This document shows, piece after piece, positions 1 to 8,275 of a DNA stretch of 43,432 nt. The translations under genes and the position numbers were made by a program. The DNA comes from JBOICV01 sp050740255 (GTDB lineage: Bacteria; Pseudomonadota; Gammaproteobacteria; Nevskiales; JBOICV01). The DNA lies in the NCBI GenBank assembly GCA_050740255.1, contig JBOICV010000063.1, positions 1 through 43,432 on the forward strand, given 5' to 3'. The notes under the pieces are model-generated. The model saw only the letters and a program-made list of their open reading frames with translations, was not told the origin of the DNA and did no database searches. Positions within the stretch are counted from its first letter, which is position 1. Every line of letters starts with the position of its first letter.

Positions 1-53
1 GCGCTTAGGACCGCCTTTATAGCCTCAACCTCTTTATCAATCGGATCTGCCAT
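1..53 (-). CDS. 5' end of an unidentified leftward gene (possible first integron cassette gene)
   Basis: An ATG at 53-51 on the minus strand opens a frame that stays open to the window edge, giving about 17 residues beginning MADPIDKEVEAIKAVLS. A purine-rich GGGGGA lies about 7 bases upstream of the ATG, which supports a real start. The peptide is too short to assign a family. The gene is divergent from the integron integrase at 214, which is where the first cassette gene of an integron would lie. A cassette origin is inference only; an ordinary chromosomal neighbour is equally possible. Confidence 0.5.
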   Translation of the reverse strand, partial: MADPIDKEVEAIKAVLS

Positions 54-104
54 TTTGATTCCCCCGAAGTAACTTCAAAACCATCTTAAGACGTACAACT
101 ACAA

Positions 105-130
105 TTAGGCGTCACACCGGTGACGCCCAA
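105..130. repeat. 11-bp-arm palindrome overlapping the candidate attI core
   Basis: TTAGGCGTCAC (105-115) and GTGACGCCCAA (120-130) form an inverted repeat with one G-T type mismatch and a 4-base centre. The outer ends resemble integron core boxes (GTTRRRY / RYYYAAC), but their order is the reverse of an attC site, so this is not a normal attC. It could be an operator or part of the recombination site. Confidence 0.55.
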
Positions 131-175
131 CTTGTTCGAAATGACGTATAATCTTGTCATACTTCTTGTAACTCA
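125..175 (-). other. Candidate integron attI site
   Basis: Read leftward on the minus strand, bases 131-125 are GTTGGGC, which fits the IntI core consensus GTTRRRY. They are preceded by CGAACAA, close to the AACAAA that precedes the core of class 1 attI (from memory). This is the only full core match I found between intI and the leftward gene. The position, about 83 bases in front of a divergent intI, is where attI is expected. The right boundary is approximate. No experimental or comparative support is available here. Confidence 0.4.
147..152 (+). promoter_or_regulatory. Possible -10 box for intI
   Basis: A perfect TATAAT lies 61 bases before the intI ATG. No good -35 hexamer is visible at 16-18 bases. 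The box is enclosed by ATGAC (141-145) and GTCAT (156-160), a 5-bp inverted repeat with a 10-base spacer that could be an operator. No LexA-type CTGT-N8-ACAG box is visible. Confidence 0.3.
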
Positions 176-213
176 TTGAAATAAATGGCTTCCAAAAAAT
201 AAAAACATCGCAG

Positions 214-1200
214 ATGCCGGAAAATACGTCAACACCCCAGCCGCCCCGCTTGATGCAACAGGTGCGCCACCGCCTGCGCGCCAAGCATTACAGCCTGCGT
301 ACCGAAGAGACTTACGTCCACTGGATTAAACGCTACATCCTGTTTCATGGCAAGAAACATCCCACGGAGATGGGGGTGTCGGAGGTCGAGGCTTTTCTGT
401 CACACCTTGCAGTGGAATTAAATGTCGCGGCCAGCACGCAGAACCTGGCTTTGGCGGCGATTCTGTTTCTTTATCGCGACGTGCTGGAAATAGAATTGCC
501 CTGGCTCAGGGATGTGACCCGCGCCAAGAAGCCCCAACGACTACCCACGGTGCTGACGCGCCGCGAGATGGAATCGCTGCTGTCCGCGCTGGACACCGAT
601 TCCACAGCGCTGGTGGTACGCCTGTTGTACGGGACCGGGATGCGGCTGATGGAGGGTCTACGGCTGCGGATCAAGGATATTGAATTGGAGCAGCGGCAGA
701 TCACCGTGCGCGATGGCAAGGGTGGCAAGGACCGGGTGACGGTGCTGCCGGATAAGTTGCTAGAGCCATTGCGGGCGCATTTGGCGGTGCGGCGCTCGGT
801 ATTCGAACGCGACCGGCTGGCGGGCAAGGCTTCGGTATGGATGCCCGAGGGGCTGGTCCGCAAATACCCCAAGGCCGAGACGGATTGGGCGTGGCAGTAT
901 GTGTTTGCAGCCGATGGGTTTTCCGCGGACCCGCGCAGTGGGAAAATTCGCCGCCACCACATAAATGAGCAGCAGGTGCAGCGGGCAGTGAAGCGTGCGG
1001 CGACGACGGCGCGGATCGCCAAGCCGGTTTCGCCCCACGTGCTACGGCATTCCTTCGCCACGCATCTGTTGGAATCCGGCTACGACATCCGCACGGTGCA
1101 GGAACTGCTGGGTCATTCGGATGTGAGCACGACGATGATTTACACGCATGTGTTGAATCGGGGAGGGAAGGGCGTGCGCAGCCCGCTGGACGCCTTGTGA
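214..1200 (+). CDS. intI: Integron integrase IntI (tyrosine recombinase)
   Basis: A 328-residue tyrosine recombinase that would insert and excise gene cassettes by recombining attI and attC sites. The N-terminal SAM-like core-binding domain covers about residues 12-95 and the catalytic domain about 110-320. The catalytic set is complete: R144 in GTGMRLMEGLRLR, K172 in DGKGGKDR, H275 and R278 in HVLRHSFATHLL, H301 in LGHSDVS and the nucleophile Y310. The IntI-specific insert is present at about 212-250 (KYPKAETDWAWQYVFAADGF, then DPRSGKIRRHHI), which separates it from XerC/XerD. The length is close to that of IntI1. The ATG at 214 gives the expected N-terminus. No frameshift or lost active residue is visible, so it looks functional. 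The cassette side should be to its left, outside the window; no attC-like sites are seen downstream. Confidence 0.93.
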   Translation: MPENTSTPQPPRLMQQVRHRLRAKHYSLRTEETYVHWIKRYILFHGKKHPTEMGVSEVEAFLSHLAVELNVAASTQNLALAAILFLYRDVLEIELPWLRDVTRAKKPQRLPTVLTRREMESLLSALDTDSTALVVRLLYGTGMRLMEGLRLRIKDIELEQRQITVRDGKGGKDRVTVLPDKLLEPLRAHLAVRRSVFERDRLAGKASVWMPEGLVRKYPKAETDWAWQYVFAADGFSADPRSGKIRRHHINEQQVQRAVKRAATTARIAKPVSPHVLRHSFATHLLESGYDIRTVQELLGHSDVSTTMIYTHVLNRGGKGVRSPLDAL

Positions 1201-1216
1201 ATGTAGCGGAGAATAG

Positions 1217-1333
1217 CGCCCTCACCCCGACCCTCTCCCGAAGGGAGAGGGGGAATAGATTTTGGCCCCTCCCGCAGGGGGAGGGGGGAAAAGATTGCGC
1301 CCTCACCCCACCCGCTCCCCAAGGGAGAGGGGG
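1217..1333 (+). repeat. Three tandem copies of the CTCTCCC/GGGAGAG hairpin repeat
   Basis: Three copies fill the gap after intI: about 1217-1252, 1264-1290 and 1298-1333. The first has arms CCCTCTCCC (1231-1239) and GGGAGAGGG (1243-1251) around GAA. Copies one and three share the lead-in GCGCCCTCACCCC. The same family recurs at seven other places in the window. The rest of the 1201-1390 gap shows no gene or clear promoter. Confidence 0.85.
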
Positions 1334-1390
1334 AAAGCAGCATGCGCGGCCCGGCTTGTCGGAAAGCTCCGCTGCGGATAGCGTGACGGT

Positions 1391-1900
1391 ATGAAGTTCG
1401 CCAGTGTTGAAGCGGTAGCGAAGGCGCTCGATGCGGCCGGCGTGCGTTATCTGGTAGTGGGTGGATTGGCGGTGGTGCTGCACGGTTACAGCCGTGCGAC
1501 TTATGATTTGGACTTGGTTATCCAGTTGCAGCCGTCAAATGTGCTGGCGGTGTTTCGCGCGCTTAAGCCATTAGGCTACAAACCGCTGGTGCCGGTGACC
1601 GCGGAGCAGTTCGCGGATGCGGCGATACGCCAGGCGTGGATTGAACAGAAGGGCATGATGGTTCTGAACCTCTACAGCGACCAGCATCGGGAAACGAACA
1701 TAGATTTGTTCGTAACTGAGCCGTTTGATTTCGATGCGGAGTATGAAAACGCTTACGTACAGGAGTTGGCGCCGGGCCTGAAGCTGCGCGCGGCGGGATT
1801 GAATGTGCTGATAGAGATGAAGCGCAAAGCGGGGCGCGCCAAAGATTTGGCCGATATCGAACAGCTCTTGAGCATTCAAAAGGGCCTGGGCGATGGCTGA
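1391..1900 (+). CDS. Nucleotidyltransferase-fold protein, possible toxin of a TA pair
   Basis: A 169-residue protein with the pol-beta-type nucleotidyltransferase signature: GG at residues 24-25, then DLD (D39, D41), with a likely third carboxylate at D105 in NIDLF. This pattern is typical of MNT/AbiEii-like and DUF6036-like enzymes, some of which are toxins that transfer nucleotides to RNA or proteins. The substrate cannot be read from the sequence. The gene follows the repeat block after intI and overlaps the next small gene by 8 bases, so the two are translationally coupled. The toxin role is inferred from fold and gene pairing only. An uncharacterised metabolic nucleotidyltransferase is the alternative. 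Confidence 0.75.
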   Translation: MKFASVEAVAKALDAAGVRYLVVGGLAVVLHGYSRATYDLDLVIQLQPSNVLAVFRALKPLGYKPLVPVTAEQFADAAIRQAWIEQKGMMVLNLYSDQHRETNIDLFVTEPFDFDAEYENAYVQELAPGLKLRAAGLNVLIEMKRKAGRAKDLADIEQLLSIQKGLGDG

Positions 1901-2090
1901 CAAGATCAAACTGCCGGAAGGCGACTGGCCGGTGAGCTTTGAGGCGGTCCGTCTGCATCAGATGCTGGAATTTCGTAAGTGGAGTCTCCGCGACAAAATC
2001 CAGGCGATGGAGGACATGGCCGAGCTGGTCGAGCATTTCAAGCGCATGCGCGAGCGGGCACGGACGAAGCCAAAATCAGACAAACCGTGA
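1893..2090 (+). CDS. Small 65-aa partner of the nucleotidyltransferase
   Basis: A small, charged, probably helical protein of 65 residues with a lysine/arginine-rich tail (RMRERARTKPKSDKP). Its ATG lies inside the last codons of the nucleotidyltransferase gene (8-base overlap), which implies co-translation. I do not recognise the family and see no helix-turn-helix or membrane segment. By position it could be the antitoxin or a specificity subunit of the upstream enzyme; this is inference. The gene ends 10 bases before tgt. Confidence 0.65.
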   Translation: MADKIKLPEGDWPVSFEAVRLHQMLEFRKWSLRDKIQAMEDMAELVEHFKRMRERARTKPKSDKP

Positions 2091-2100
2091 CCGCCGGCTG

Positions 2101-3293
<1,193 letters not shown>

Positions 3294-3306
<13 letters not shown>

Positions 3307-3328
3307 CCCTCTCCCGGAGGGAGAAGGG
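3294..3328 (+). repeat. Hairpin repeat copy spanning the tgt stop codon
   Basis: CCCTCACCCTAACCCTCTCC followed by CGGAGGGAGAAGGG. The tgt TAA (3304-3306) is part of the repeat. Its CTCTCCC/GGGAG(A)AG arms could act as a weak 3' hairpin. Confidence 0.8.
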
Positions 3329-3344
3329 ACACAACTGGCGGCTA

Positions 3345-3353
3345 TGGCATAAT
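3345..3353 (+). promoter_or_regulatory. Possible extended -10 promoter for yajC-secDF
   Basis: TGGCATAAT (TG-N-CATAAT) lies 39 bases before yajC. No convincing -35 is visible. It would let yajC-secD-secF be transcribed independently of tgt. Confidence 0.35.
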
Positions 3354-3391
3354 CCCGCGCTCGTTTTCCCAACCTCATTCAAGCCAATACC

Positions 3392-3721
3392 ATGGATTTC
3401 CTGATTTCCTCCGCCTGGGCGCAGACCGGTGCTGCGCCTGCCTCTAACCCCTTGATCCAGATCCTGCCGCTGATCGCGCTGCTGGTGCTGTTTTATTTCA
3501 TGCTGATCCGCCCGCAAATGAAGCGCGCCAAGGAGCACCGCGAGCTGCTGGGCAAGCTCGGCAAGGGCGACGAAGTGGTCACCAATGGCGGTCTGGCCGG
3601 CAAGGTGCGCGACGTGGGCGAAACCTTCGTCCTGATTGAGATTGCCAACAACGTGCAGGTCAAGTTGCAAAAGGGCTCGGTGTCGAGCGTGCTGCCGAAA
3701 GGCACGCTGGAACATCTGTAA
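3392..3721 (+). CDS. yajC: Sec translocase accessory subunit YajC
   Basis: A 109-residue inner-membrane protein associated with the SecDF complex at the SecYEG translocon. A short N-terminal segment ends in AWAQTGAAP. One transmembrane helix covers about residues 26-44 (IQILPLIALLVLFYFMLIRP), followed by the family signature RPQMKRAKEHRELLGKLGKGDEVVTNGG and a cytoplasmic beta-rich domain ending in VLPKGTLE. Length and position between tgt and secD are standard. A gap of 18 bases to secD suggests one operon. Confidence 0.95.
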   Translation: MDFLISSAWAQTGAAPASNPLIQILPLIALLVLFYFMLIRPQMKRAKEHRELLGKLGKGDEVVTNGGLAGKVRDVGETFVLIEIANNVQVKLQKGSVSSVLPKGTLEHL

Positions 3722-3739
3722 AACCACCTGCCATTCCGC

Positions 3740-5602
3740 ATGCATCGTTTCGAGTCCTGGAAGTATGTCGTCCTGGTACTGGCACTGCTGGTCGGCACGC
3801 TGTACGCCGTGCCGAATCTGTTCGGCGAGGATTTGGCGGTTCAGGTTTCGAATACCTCCGGTGAACCGGTTTCGCCGGGGCTGGTGGATGAGGCTCGCAC
3901 CGCACTGCAATCCGCGGGCCTTACTCCGCGAGACGTAGCGATCGAAGACGGCCGCCTGATGGCGCGCCTGGAAGACGCCGGCGCCCAGCTAAAGGCCGCC
4001 GAGGTGCTCAAGCGCAGGCTAAGCCGCGACCATGTCGTGGCGCTGAATCTGGCATCACGCAATCCGTCCTGGCTGGCGGCAATCGGTGCGCAACCGATGG
4101 CGCTGGGCCTGGACCTGCGCGGCGGCGTGCACTTTCTGCTGCAGGTGGATGTCGCGGCTGCGACCCAGGGCGCGCGTGAACGCTACGCACAGGACCTGCG
4201 GCAGGAATTGCGGCGGGCGCGCATCCGTTATCTGTCGGGCGAGGAGGGCGGCGGCGACGGCGACACGCTGCGCTTCCGCGATACCGATACGCGCGAAAAA
4301 GCGCTGGCGCTGCTGACGAAGGAATTTCCTGAGCTGAGCTTCCCCGAGCTCAACGACAGTGACCGTCCGGGTTTGCTGGCAGTGCTGCCGGAGACCGAAC
4401 TCAAGCGCATTGGCGAGTTCTCGATGACGCAGTCGCTGACCACGCTGCGCAACCGCGTGAATGAACTGGGCGTGGCCGAACCGGTGGTACAGCGTCAGGG
4501 TACGGACCGCATCGTGGTGCAGTTGCCGGGTGTGCAGGACACCGCGCGCGCCAAGGAAATTCTGGGCGCAACCGCGACTCTGGAATACCGGCTGGTGGCG
4601 GAGGATCAGGATCCGGTCGGCGCCGAGCGCAGTGGCTATGCGCCGCCCGGTACCGAGTTGTTCAAGACCCGCGAAGGCCAGCCGATCTTGCTCAAGCGTG
4701 AAGTGATCACCACCGGCGAGCACATCGTGGACGCGACTTCCGGCATTGATCCCGAGTCCGGTTCGCCAGCCGTAAACGTGACGCTCGACAGCCAGGGCGG
4801 CAAGAGCATGCTCGAGACCACCACGGCCAACGTCAACCGGCGCATGGCGGTGTTGTTTGTCGAGGTCAAGACGCAGACGCGCTTCGACGCCAACGGTCAG
4901 GAAATCCGCGAGAAAGTCCGCATCGAAGAAGTGATCAACGATGCCGTGATCCGCGGCGTGTTCGGCAAGCGTTTCCAGACGACCGGTCTGGAGAGCAAGG
5001 AAGCGAAGGATCTGGCGCTGCTGCTCAGAGCCGGCGCGCTGCCGGCGCCGATTGATATCGTCGAGGAACGCACCGTCGGCCCGAGCCTCGGCGCCGACAA
5101 CATCCGCAAGGGCTTTACCGCGGCGGTGCTGGGGCTGGCGCTGGTCGCCAGCTTCATGGTGTTTTACTACCGCGTATTCGGCCTGTTCGCCATCGCCGCG
5201 CTATTGCTCAATCTGATTCTGATTGTGGCCGCGCTGTCGCTGCTGCAGGCGACGCTCACCATGCCGGGCATCGCCGGCATCCTGCTGACCATGGGCATCG
5301 CGGTGGACGCCAACGTACTGATTTACGAGCGCATCCGCGAGGAACTGCGGCGCGGCATGAGCCCGCACGCCGCCATTCATGCCGGTTATGAGCGAGCCTT
5401 TCTCACCATTGCCGACGCCAATATCACGGTGATTATCGGCACGGTCGTGCTGTTCACCCTGGGCGCCGGTCCGATCAAGGGCTTCGCCATCACCCTGGGC
5501 CTGGGCATCCTGATCTCGCAGTTCACCGCGGTGGTCGGTTCGCGCGCATTGGCGCAACTTGCGTTCGGTCGGCGCAAGCTTACCGAAGTGCCGATCTGGT
5601 AA
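3740..5602 (+). CDS. secD: Protein translocase subunit SecD
   Basis: A 620-residue inner-membrane protein that, with SecF, uses the proton gradient to pull proteins across the membrane after SecA. The N-terminal transmembrane helix is at about residues 8-25 (VVLVLALLVGTLYAVPNLFG), followed by the conserved GLDLRGGVHFLLQVD, then a long periplasmic region with the P1 and head domains. Five C-terminal helices start near residue 455 and carry the TM4 segment GILLTMGIAVDANVLIYERIREELRRG with its conserved Asp. Length matches the proteobacterial form. It is separated from secF by 150 bases filled by a dispersed repeat, whereas the two are usually nearly contiguous. Confidence 0.97.
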   Translation: MHRFESWKYVVLVLALLVGTLYAVPNLFGEDLAVQVSNTSGEPVSPGLVDEARTALQSAGLTPRDVAIEDGRLMARLEDAGAQLKAAEVLKRRLSRDHVVALNLASRNPSWLAAIGAQPMALGLDLRGGVHFLLQVDVAAATQGARERYAQDLRQELRRARIRYLSGEEGGGDGDTLRFRDTDTREKALALLTKEFPELSFPELNDSDRPGLLAVLPETELKRIGEFSMTQSLTTLRNRVNELGVAEPVVQRQGTDRIVVQLPGVQDTARAKEILGATATLEYRLVAEDQDPVGAERSGYAPPGTELFKTREGQPILLKREVITTGEHIVDATSGIDPESGSPAVNVTLDSQGGKSMLETTTANVNRRMAVLFVEVKTQTRFDANGQEIREKVRIEEVINDAVIRGVFGKRFQTTGLESKEAKDLALLLRAGALPAPIDIVEERTVGPSLGADNIRKGFTAAVLGLALVASFMVFYYRVFGLFAIAALLLNLILIVAALSLLQATLTMPGIAGILLTMGIAVDANVLIYERIREELRRGMSPHAAIHAGYERAFLTIADANITVIIGTVVLFTLGAGPIKGFAITLGLGILISQFTAVVGSRALAQLAFGRRKLTEVPIW

Positions 5603-5606
5603 CCCC

Positions 5607-5751
5607 ATGAGGCCTTCGCAAAACTACTGCGCTCGGCACCTCGGCCGCTGGCGGTGCTCGGAATCCTCATTGACTGCCGTGTCAACTCCAGTTCCTGCGC
5701 TCCGGCAGCGACCAATCTGCCTTCGCTCGCTACGTTTGGCAAAGGCCTCAT
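5607..5751. repeat. 145-bp dispersed repeat with terminal inverted repeats between secD and secF
   Basis: The outer 18 bases are inverted repeats (5607-5624, ATGAGGCCTTCGCAAAAC; complement of 5734-5751), with 16 of 18 matching. The centre carries the phrase CTCGGAATCCTCATTGACTG and then GTGTCAACTCCAGTTCC, itself a loose palindrome. I see a diverged second copy of this core at 24085-24135 on the other strand. It encodes no protein of its own. Its right end AAAGGCCTCATT abuts the secF ATG, so AAAGG may serve as the Shine-Dalgarno. Confidence 0.7.
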
Positions 5752-5752
5752 T

Positions 5753-6727
5753 ATGAAATTTTTCGCCCGTGTTCCGAATATTGATTTCATGGCCCAGCGC
5801 AAGGTGGGGCTGTGGGTGTCCGCCATTCTGACCGCCGTGGCGCTCGGCTTGCTCGCGGTGCGAGGGCTTAATCTCGGGATTGATTTCACCGGCGGCGTGT
5901 TGGTGGAGGTGACCTACCCACAGAGCGTGCAGCTCGACGACGTGCGCGATTCGCTGGCCAAGGGCGGTTTCGAGCGGGCGGTGGTGCAGTATTTCGGTTC
6001 CAGTTCGGCAGTGCTGATCCGCCTGGCGCCGCAGGAGGGCAAGCAGGCCTCGCAGGTGAGCGGCGCGGTGATGGAGGCGCTGCGGGCGCAGCAGACCGGC
6101 ATCGAGCTGCGCCGCGTGGAATTCGTCGGACCGCAGGTCGGCGAGGAGTTAACCGAGAAGGGGCTATTGGCCCTGCTGCTCGCTTTTGGCGCGATCGGCA
6201 TCTACATCCTGTTCCGCTTCGAGTGGAAATTCTCGATCGGCGCGATCATGGCGCTGATTCACGACGCCATCATGGTGCTGGGTTTTCTGTCGCTGACCTG
6301 GGTCGAGTTCGACCTGACCACGCTCGGCGCCATCCTGGCGATGATCGGCTATTCCAACAACGAAACCATCGTGATCTTCGACCGCGTGCGCGAGAACTTC
6401 CGGCAGATGCGCCGCGCCGCGGTGGATACGCTGGAAGTCATCAACCTGTCAGTGAACCAGACGCTACTGCGCTCAGTCATTACGCATTTAACCACGCTGC
6501 TCGTGCTGACGACGCTGTATCTGGTCGGTGGTTCCAGCGTGCACAGCTTCTCGGTCGCCTTCATCGTCGGCGTGATCGTGGCGACCTATTCCTCGATCTA
6601 CATCTCCTGCGGCACGATCGTGCTGCTGGGCGTGTCGCGCGAAGACCTGTTGCCGCCGAAGCCGGAAGAACTCGAAGAAAAACTGCAGAAGGCGGCTGCG
6701 GCGCGCTCGTCTCAGCGGCCGCGCTAG
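5753..6727 (+). CDS. secF: Protein translocase subunit SecF
   Basis: A 324-residue partner of SecD. The start is the ATG at 5753 (MKFFARVPNIDFMAQRK), which matches the family; the GTG at 5654 would only translate the upstream repeat. The first helix is at about residues 18-36, followed by the SecF signature GIDFTGGVLVEV, a periplasmic domain to about 130, then five helices. The TM4 motif AMIGYSNNETIVIFDRVRENFRQMRR is present; the usual Asp-Thr-Val context is here Asn-Glu-Thr. The ribosome site AAAGG at 5741-5745 lies in the end of the dispersed repeat. It is last in the tgt-yajC-secDF run. Confidence 0.96.
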   Translation: MKFFARVPNIDFMAQRKVGLWVSAILTAVALGLLAVRGLNLGIDFTGGVLVEVTYPQSVQLDDVRDSLAKGGFERAVVQYFGSSSAVLIRLAPQEGKQASQVSGAVMEALRAQQTGIELRRVEFVGPQVGEELTEKGLLALLLAFGAIGIYILFRFEWKFSIGAIMALIHDAIMVLGFLSLTWVEFDLTTLGAILAMIGYSNNETIVIFDRVRENFRQMRRAAVDTLEVINLSVNQTLLRSVITHLTTLLVLTTLYLVGGSSVHSFSVAFIVGVIVATYSSIYISCGTIVLLGVSREDLLPPKPEELEEKLQKAAAARSSQRPR

Positions 6728-6783
6728 TACGCAAACCGCTTAAGGTCGCGTTGTTCAACTAAGGCGTTGTTACGGTAGCGGCG

Positions 6784-8259
6784 ATGAATGATCTGCACGA
6801 CCTCACGCTGACGCTCAAGTCGCGTTTTCCCATCGTGGTCATCCACACCCACGAGGAGCCGCGTGCGCGGGCCCTGCTGGAGCGCATCGTCAACCTGGAA
6901 GACTGGCCGTTTTATACGTGGAGCGTGACGGAGGGCCTGCGCCGCCACCGCTTCAATGAGACGCCCGCCAAGACGCATGAACTTTGTGATGCGCTCAAGC
7001 ACATCGCCAAAAGCCAGCACCTGGCTGTGTACGTTCTGCTCGATGCACAGCCCTTCCTGGCTGATCCCGTCAACCAGCGCCTGATCAAGCAGATTGCACT
7101 TGATTACAACAAGGTTGCACGTACGCTGGTGCTGGTCGGTCAGGGAATAGAACTTGCGCCTGATCTGAAGCGTCTGAGCGCGAGTTTTTCGCTGTCGGTG
7201 CCGTCAATTGACGCGACCCGCAATATCATCAAAGAGGAACTGCAGTTATATCAGCAGCAGTCGCCGGGTCAGAAAGTGCGCGGTGAGCCGGACGCGGCGC
7301 TGTTGCTGGTGCAGCATCTGGCCGGCATGTGCGAGGAAGATGTCAGGCGCCTGGCGCGGCAGGCGATACGCGATGACGGCATGATCACGCGGCAGGATAT
7401 CGTCCGCGTATTGCGACACAAACAGGAGACTCTGGACGCAGGCGGTGCGCTGACGCTGGAACTCGACTGCGGCAGCTTCGCCGATGTCGGGGGCCTGGCA
7501 AACCTCAAGCGCTGGCTGGAGCTGCGCCGCGCCGTTTTCGTGCAACCCAAAGACAATCTGGCGCCGCCTAAAGGCATTCTGCTGCTTGGCGTACAGGGTT
7601 CCGGCAAGAGCCTGGCGGCTAAAGCTGTCGCAGGATCCTGGGGCTTGCCGCTGTTGCGGCTCGATTTCGGCACGCTTTACAACAAGTACCACGGCGAAAC
7701 CGAGCGCAATCTGCGCGAGAGCCTCAAAGCCGCGGAGGCGATGGCGCCCTGCGTGTTGTGGATGGATGAGATCGAGAAGGGCCTGGCGGCGGATGAGGGC
7801 TCCAGCGATGGCGGCGTGTCACGGCGCGTGCTGGGTACCTTGCTGACGTGGATGACCGAGCACAAGTCGCGGGTTTTTCTGGCGGCGACGGCCAATGACA
7901 TCTCAGCCCTGCCACCGGAGCTGTTGCGCAAGGGACGCTTCGACGAGATTTTCTTCGTTGACCTGCCCGACGCGCCAACCCGTGAAGCGATTTTCCGCAT
8001 TCATCTGCAGCGACGCGAGTTGTCGCCGGATTCATTTGAGTTGGGTGTGTTGGCGCAGAAAGCCGATGGGTTTTCCGGCGCGGAAATTGAGCAGGCGGTG
8101 CTGTCCGCGATGTACGAGGCCGCGGCACGCAAGGAGCCGGTAAAGCAGGCGGATATTGAGGGAGAACTGCAACGTACCCATCCGTTGTCGGTGGTGATGG
8201 CGGAAAAAGTCCAGGCGCTGCGCGAGTGGGCGGCCGGACGTACCGTTCCTGCGAATTAG
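6784..8259 (+). CDS. Ycf46-type AAA+ ATPase
   Basis: A 491-residue cytoplasmic AAA+ protein. The N-terminal half (about 1-230) is the Ycf46-family regulatory part. The AAA domain has Walker A GVQGSGKS at 269-276, Walker B CVLWMDEIEKG from about 323, sensor 1 in FLAATANDI and the arginine-finger region PPELLRKGRFDEIFFVDLP, so ATP hydrolysis should be intact. The C-terminal helical lid follows (GFSGAEIEQAVLSAMYEA). Ycf46 is known from chloroplasts and cyanobacteria, where it has been tied to photosynthesis and inorganic carbon use. Its role in non-photosynthetic proteobacteria is unknown. It sits alone, 56 bases after secF and convergent with suhB, so context gives no substrate. Confidence 0.88.
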   Translation: MNDLHDLTLTLKSRFPIVVIHTHEEPRARALLERIVNLEDWPFYTWSVTEGLRRHRFNETPAKTHELCDALKHIAKSQHLAVYVLLDAQPFLADPVNQRLIKQIALDYNKVARTLVLVGQGIELAPDLKRLSASFSLSVPSIDATRNIIKEELQLYQQQSPGQKVRGEPDAALLLVQHLAGMCEEDVRRLARQAIRDDGMITRQDIVRVLRHKQETLDAGGALTLELDCGSFADVGGLANLKRWLELRRAVFVQPKDNLAPPKGILLLGVQGSGKSLAAKAVAGSWGLPLLRLDFGTLYNKYHGETERNLRESLKAAEAMAPCVLWMDEIEKGLAADEGSSDGGVSRRVLGTLLTWMTEHKSRVFLAATANDISALPPELLRKGRFDEIFFVDLPDAPTREAIFRIHLQRRELSPDSFELGVLAQKADGFSGAEIEQAVLSAMYEAAARKEPVKQADIEGELQRTHPLSVVMAEKVQALREWAAGRTVPAN

Positions 8260-8275
8260 ACTGCGGACAACAGCG

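Noticed and set aside
1217..1333. Three evenly spaced hairpins that could look like a CRISPR array
   Set aside because: The units differ in sequence, the spacers are not unique 30-base segments, and the same hairpins occur singly elsewhere in the window.
1939..2100. Upstream extension of the tgt reading frame
   Set aside because: The 54 extra codons overlap the 65-aa gene in another frame and show no Tgt similarity; the ATG at 2101 gives the family N-terminus.
1201..2100. attC sites downstream of intI (reverse integron layout)
   Set aside because: I found no paired RYYYAAC...GTTRRRY boxes with palindromic interior here; the hairpins belong to the general repeat family.
5654..5752. A GTG start for secF 33 codons upstream
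   Set aside because: Those codons translate the dispersed repeat and have no SecF similarity; the ATG at 5753 fits the family.
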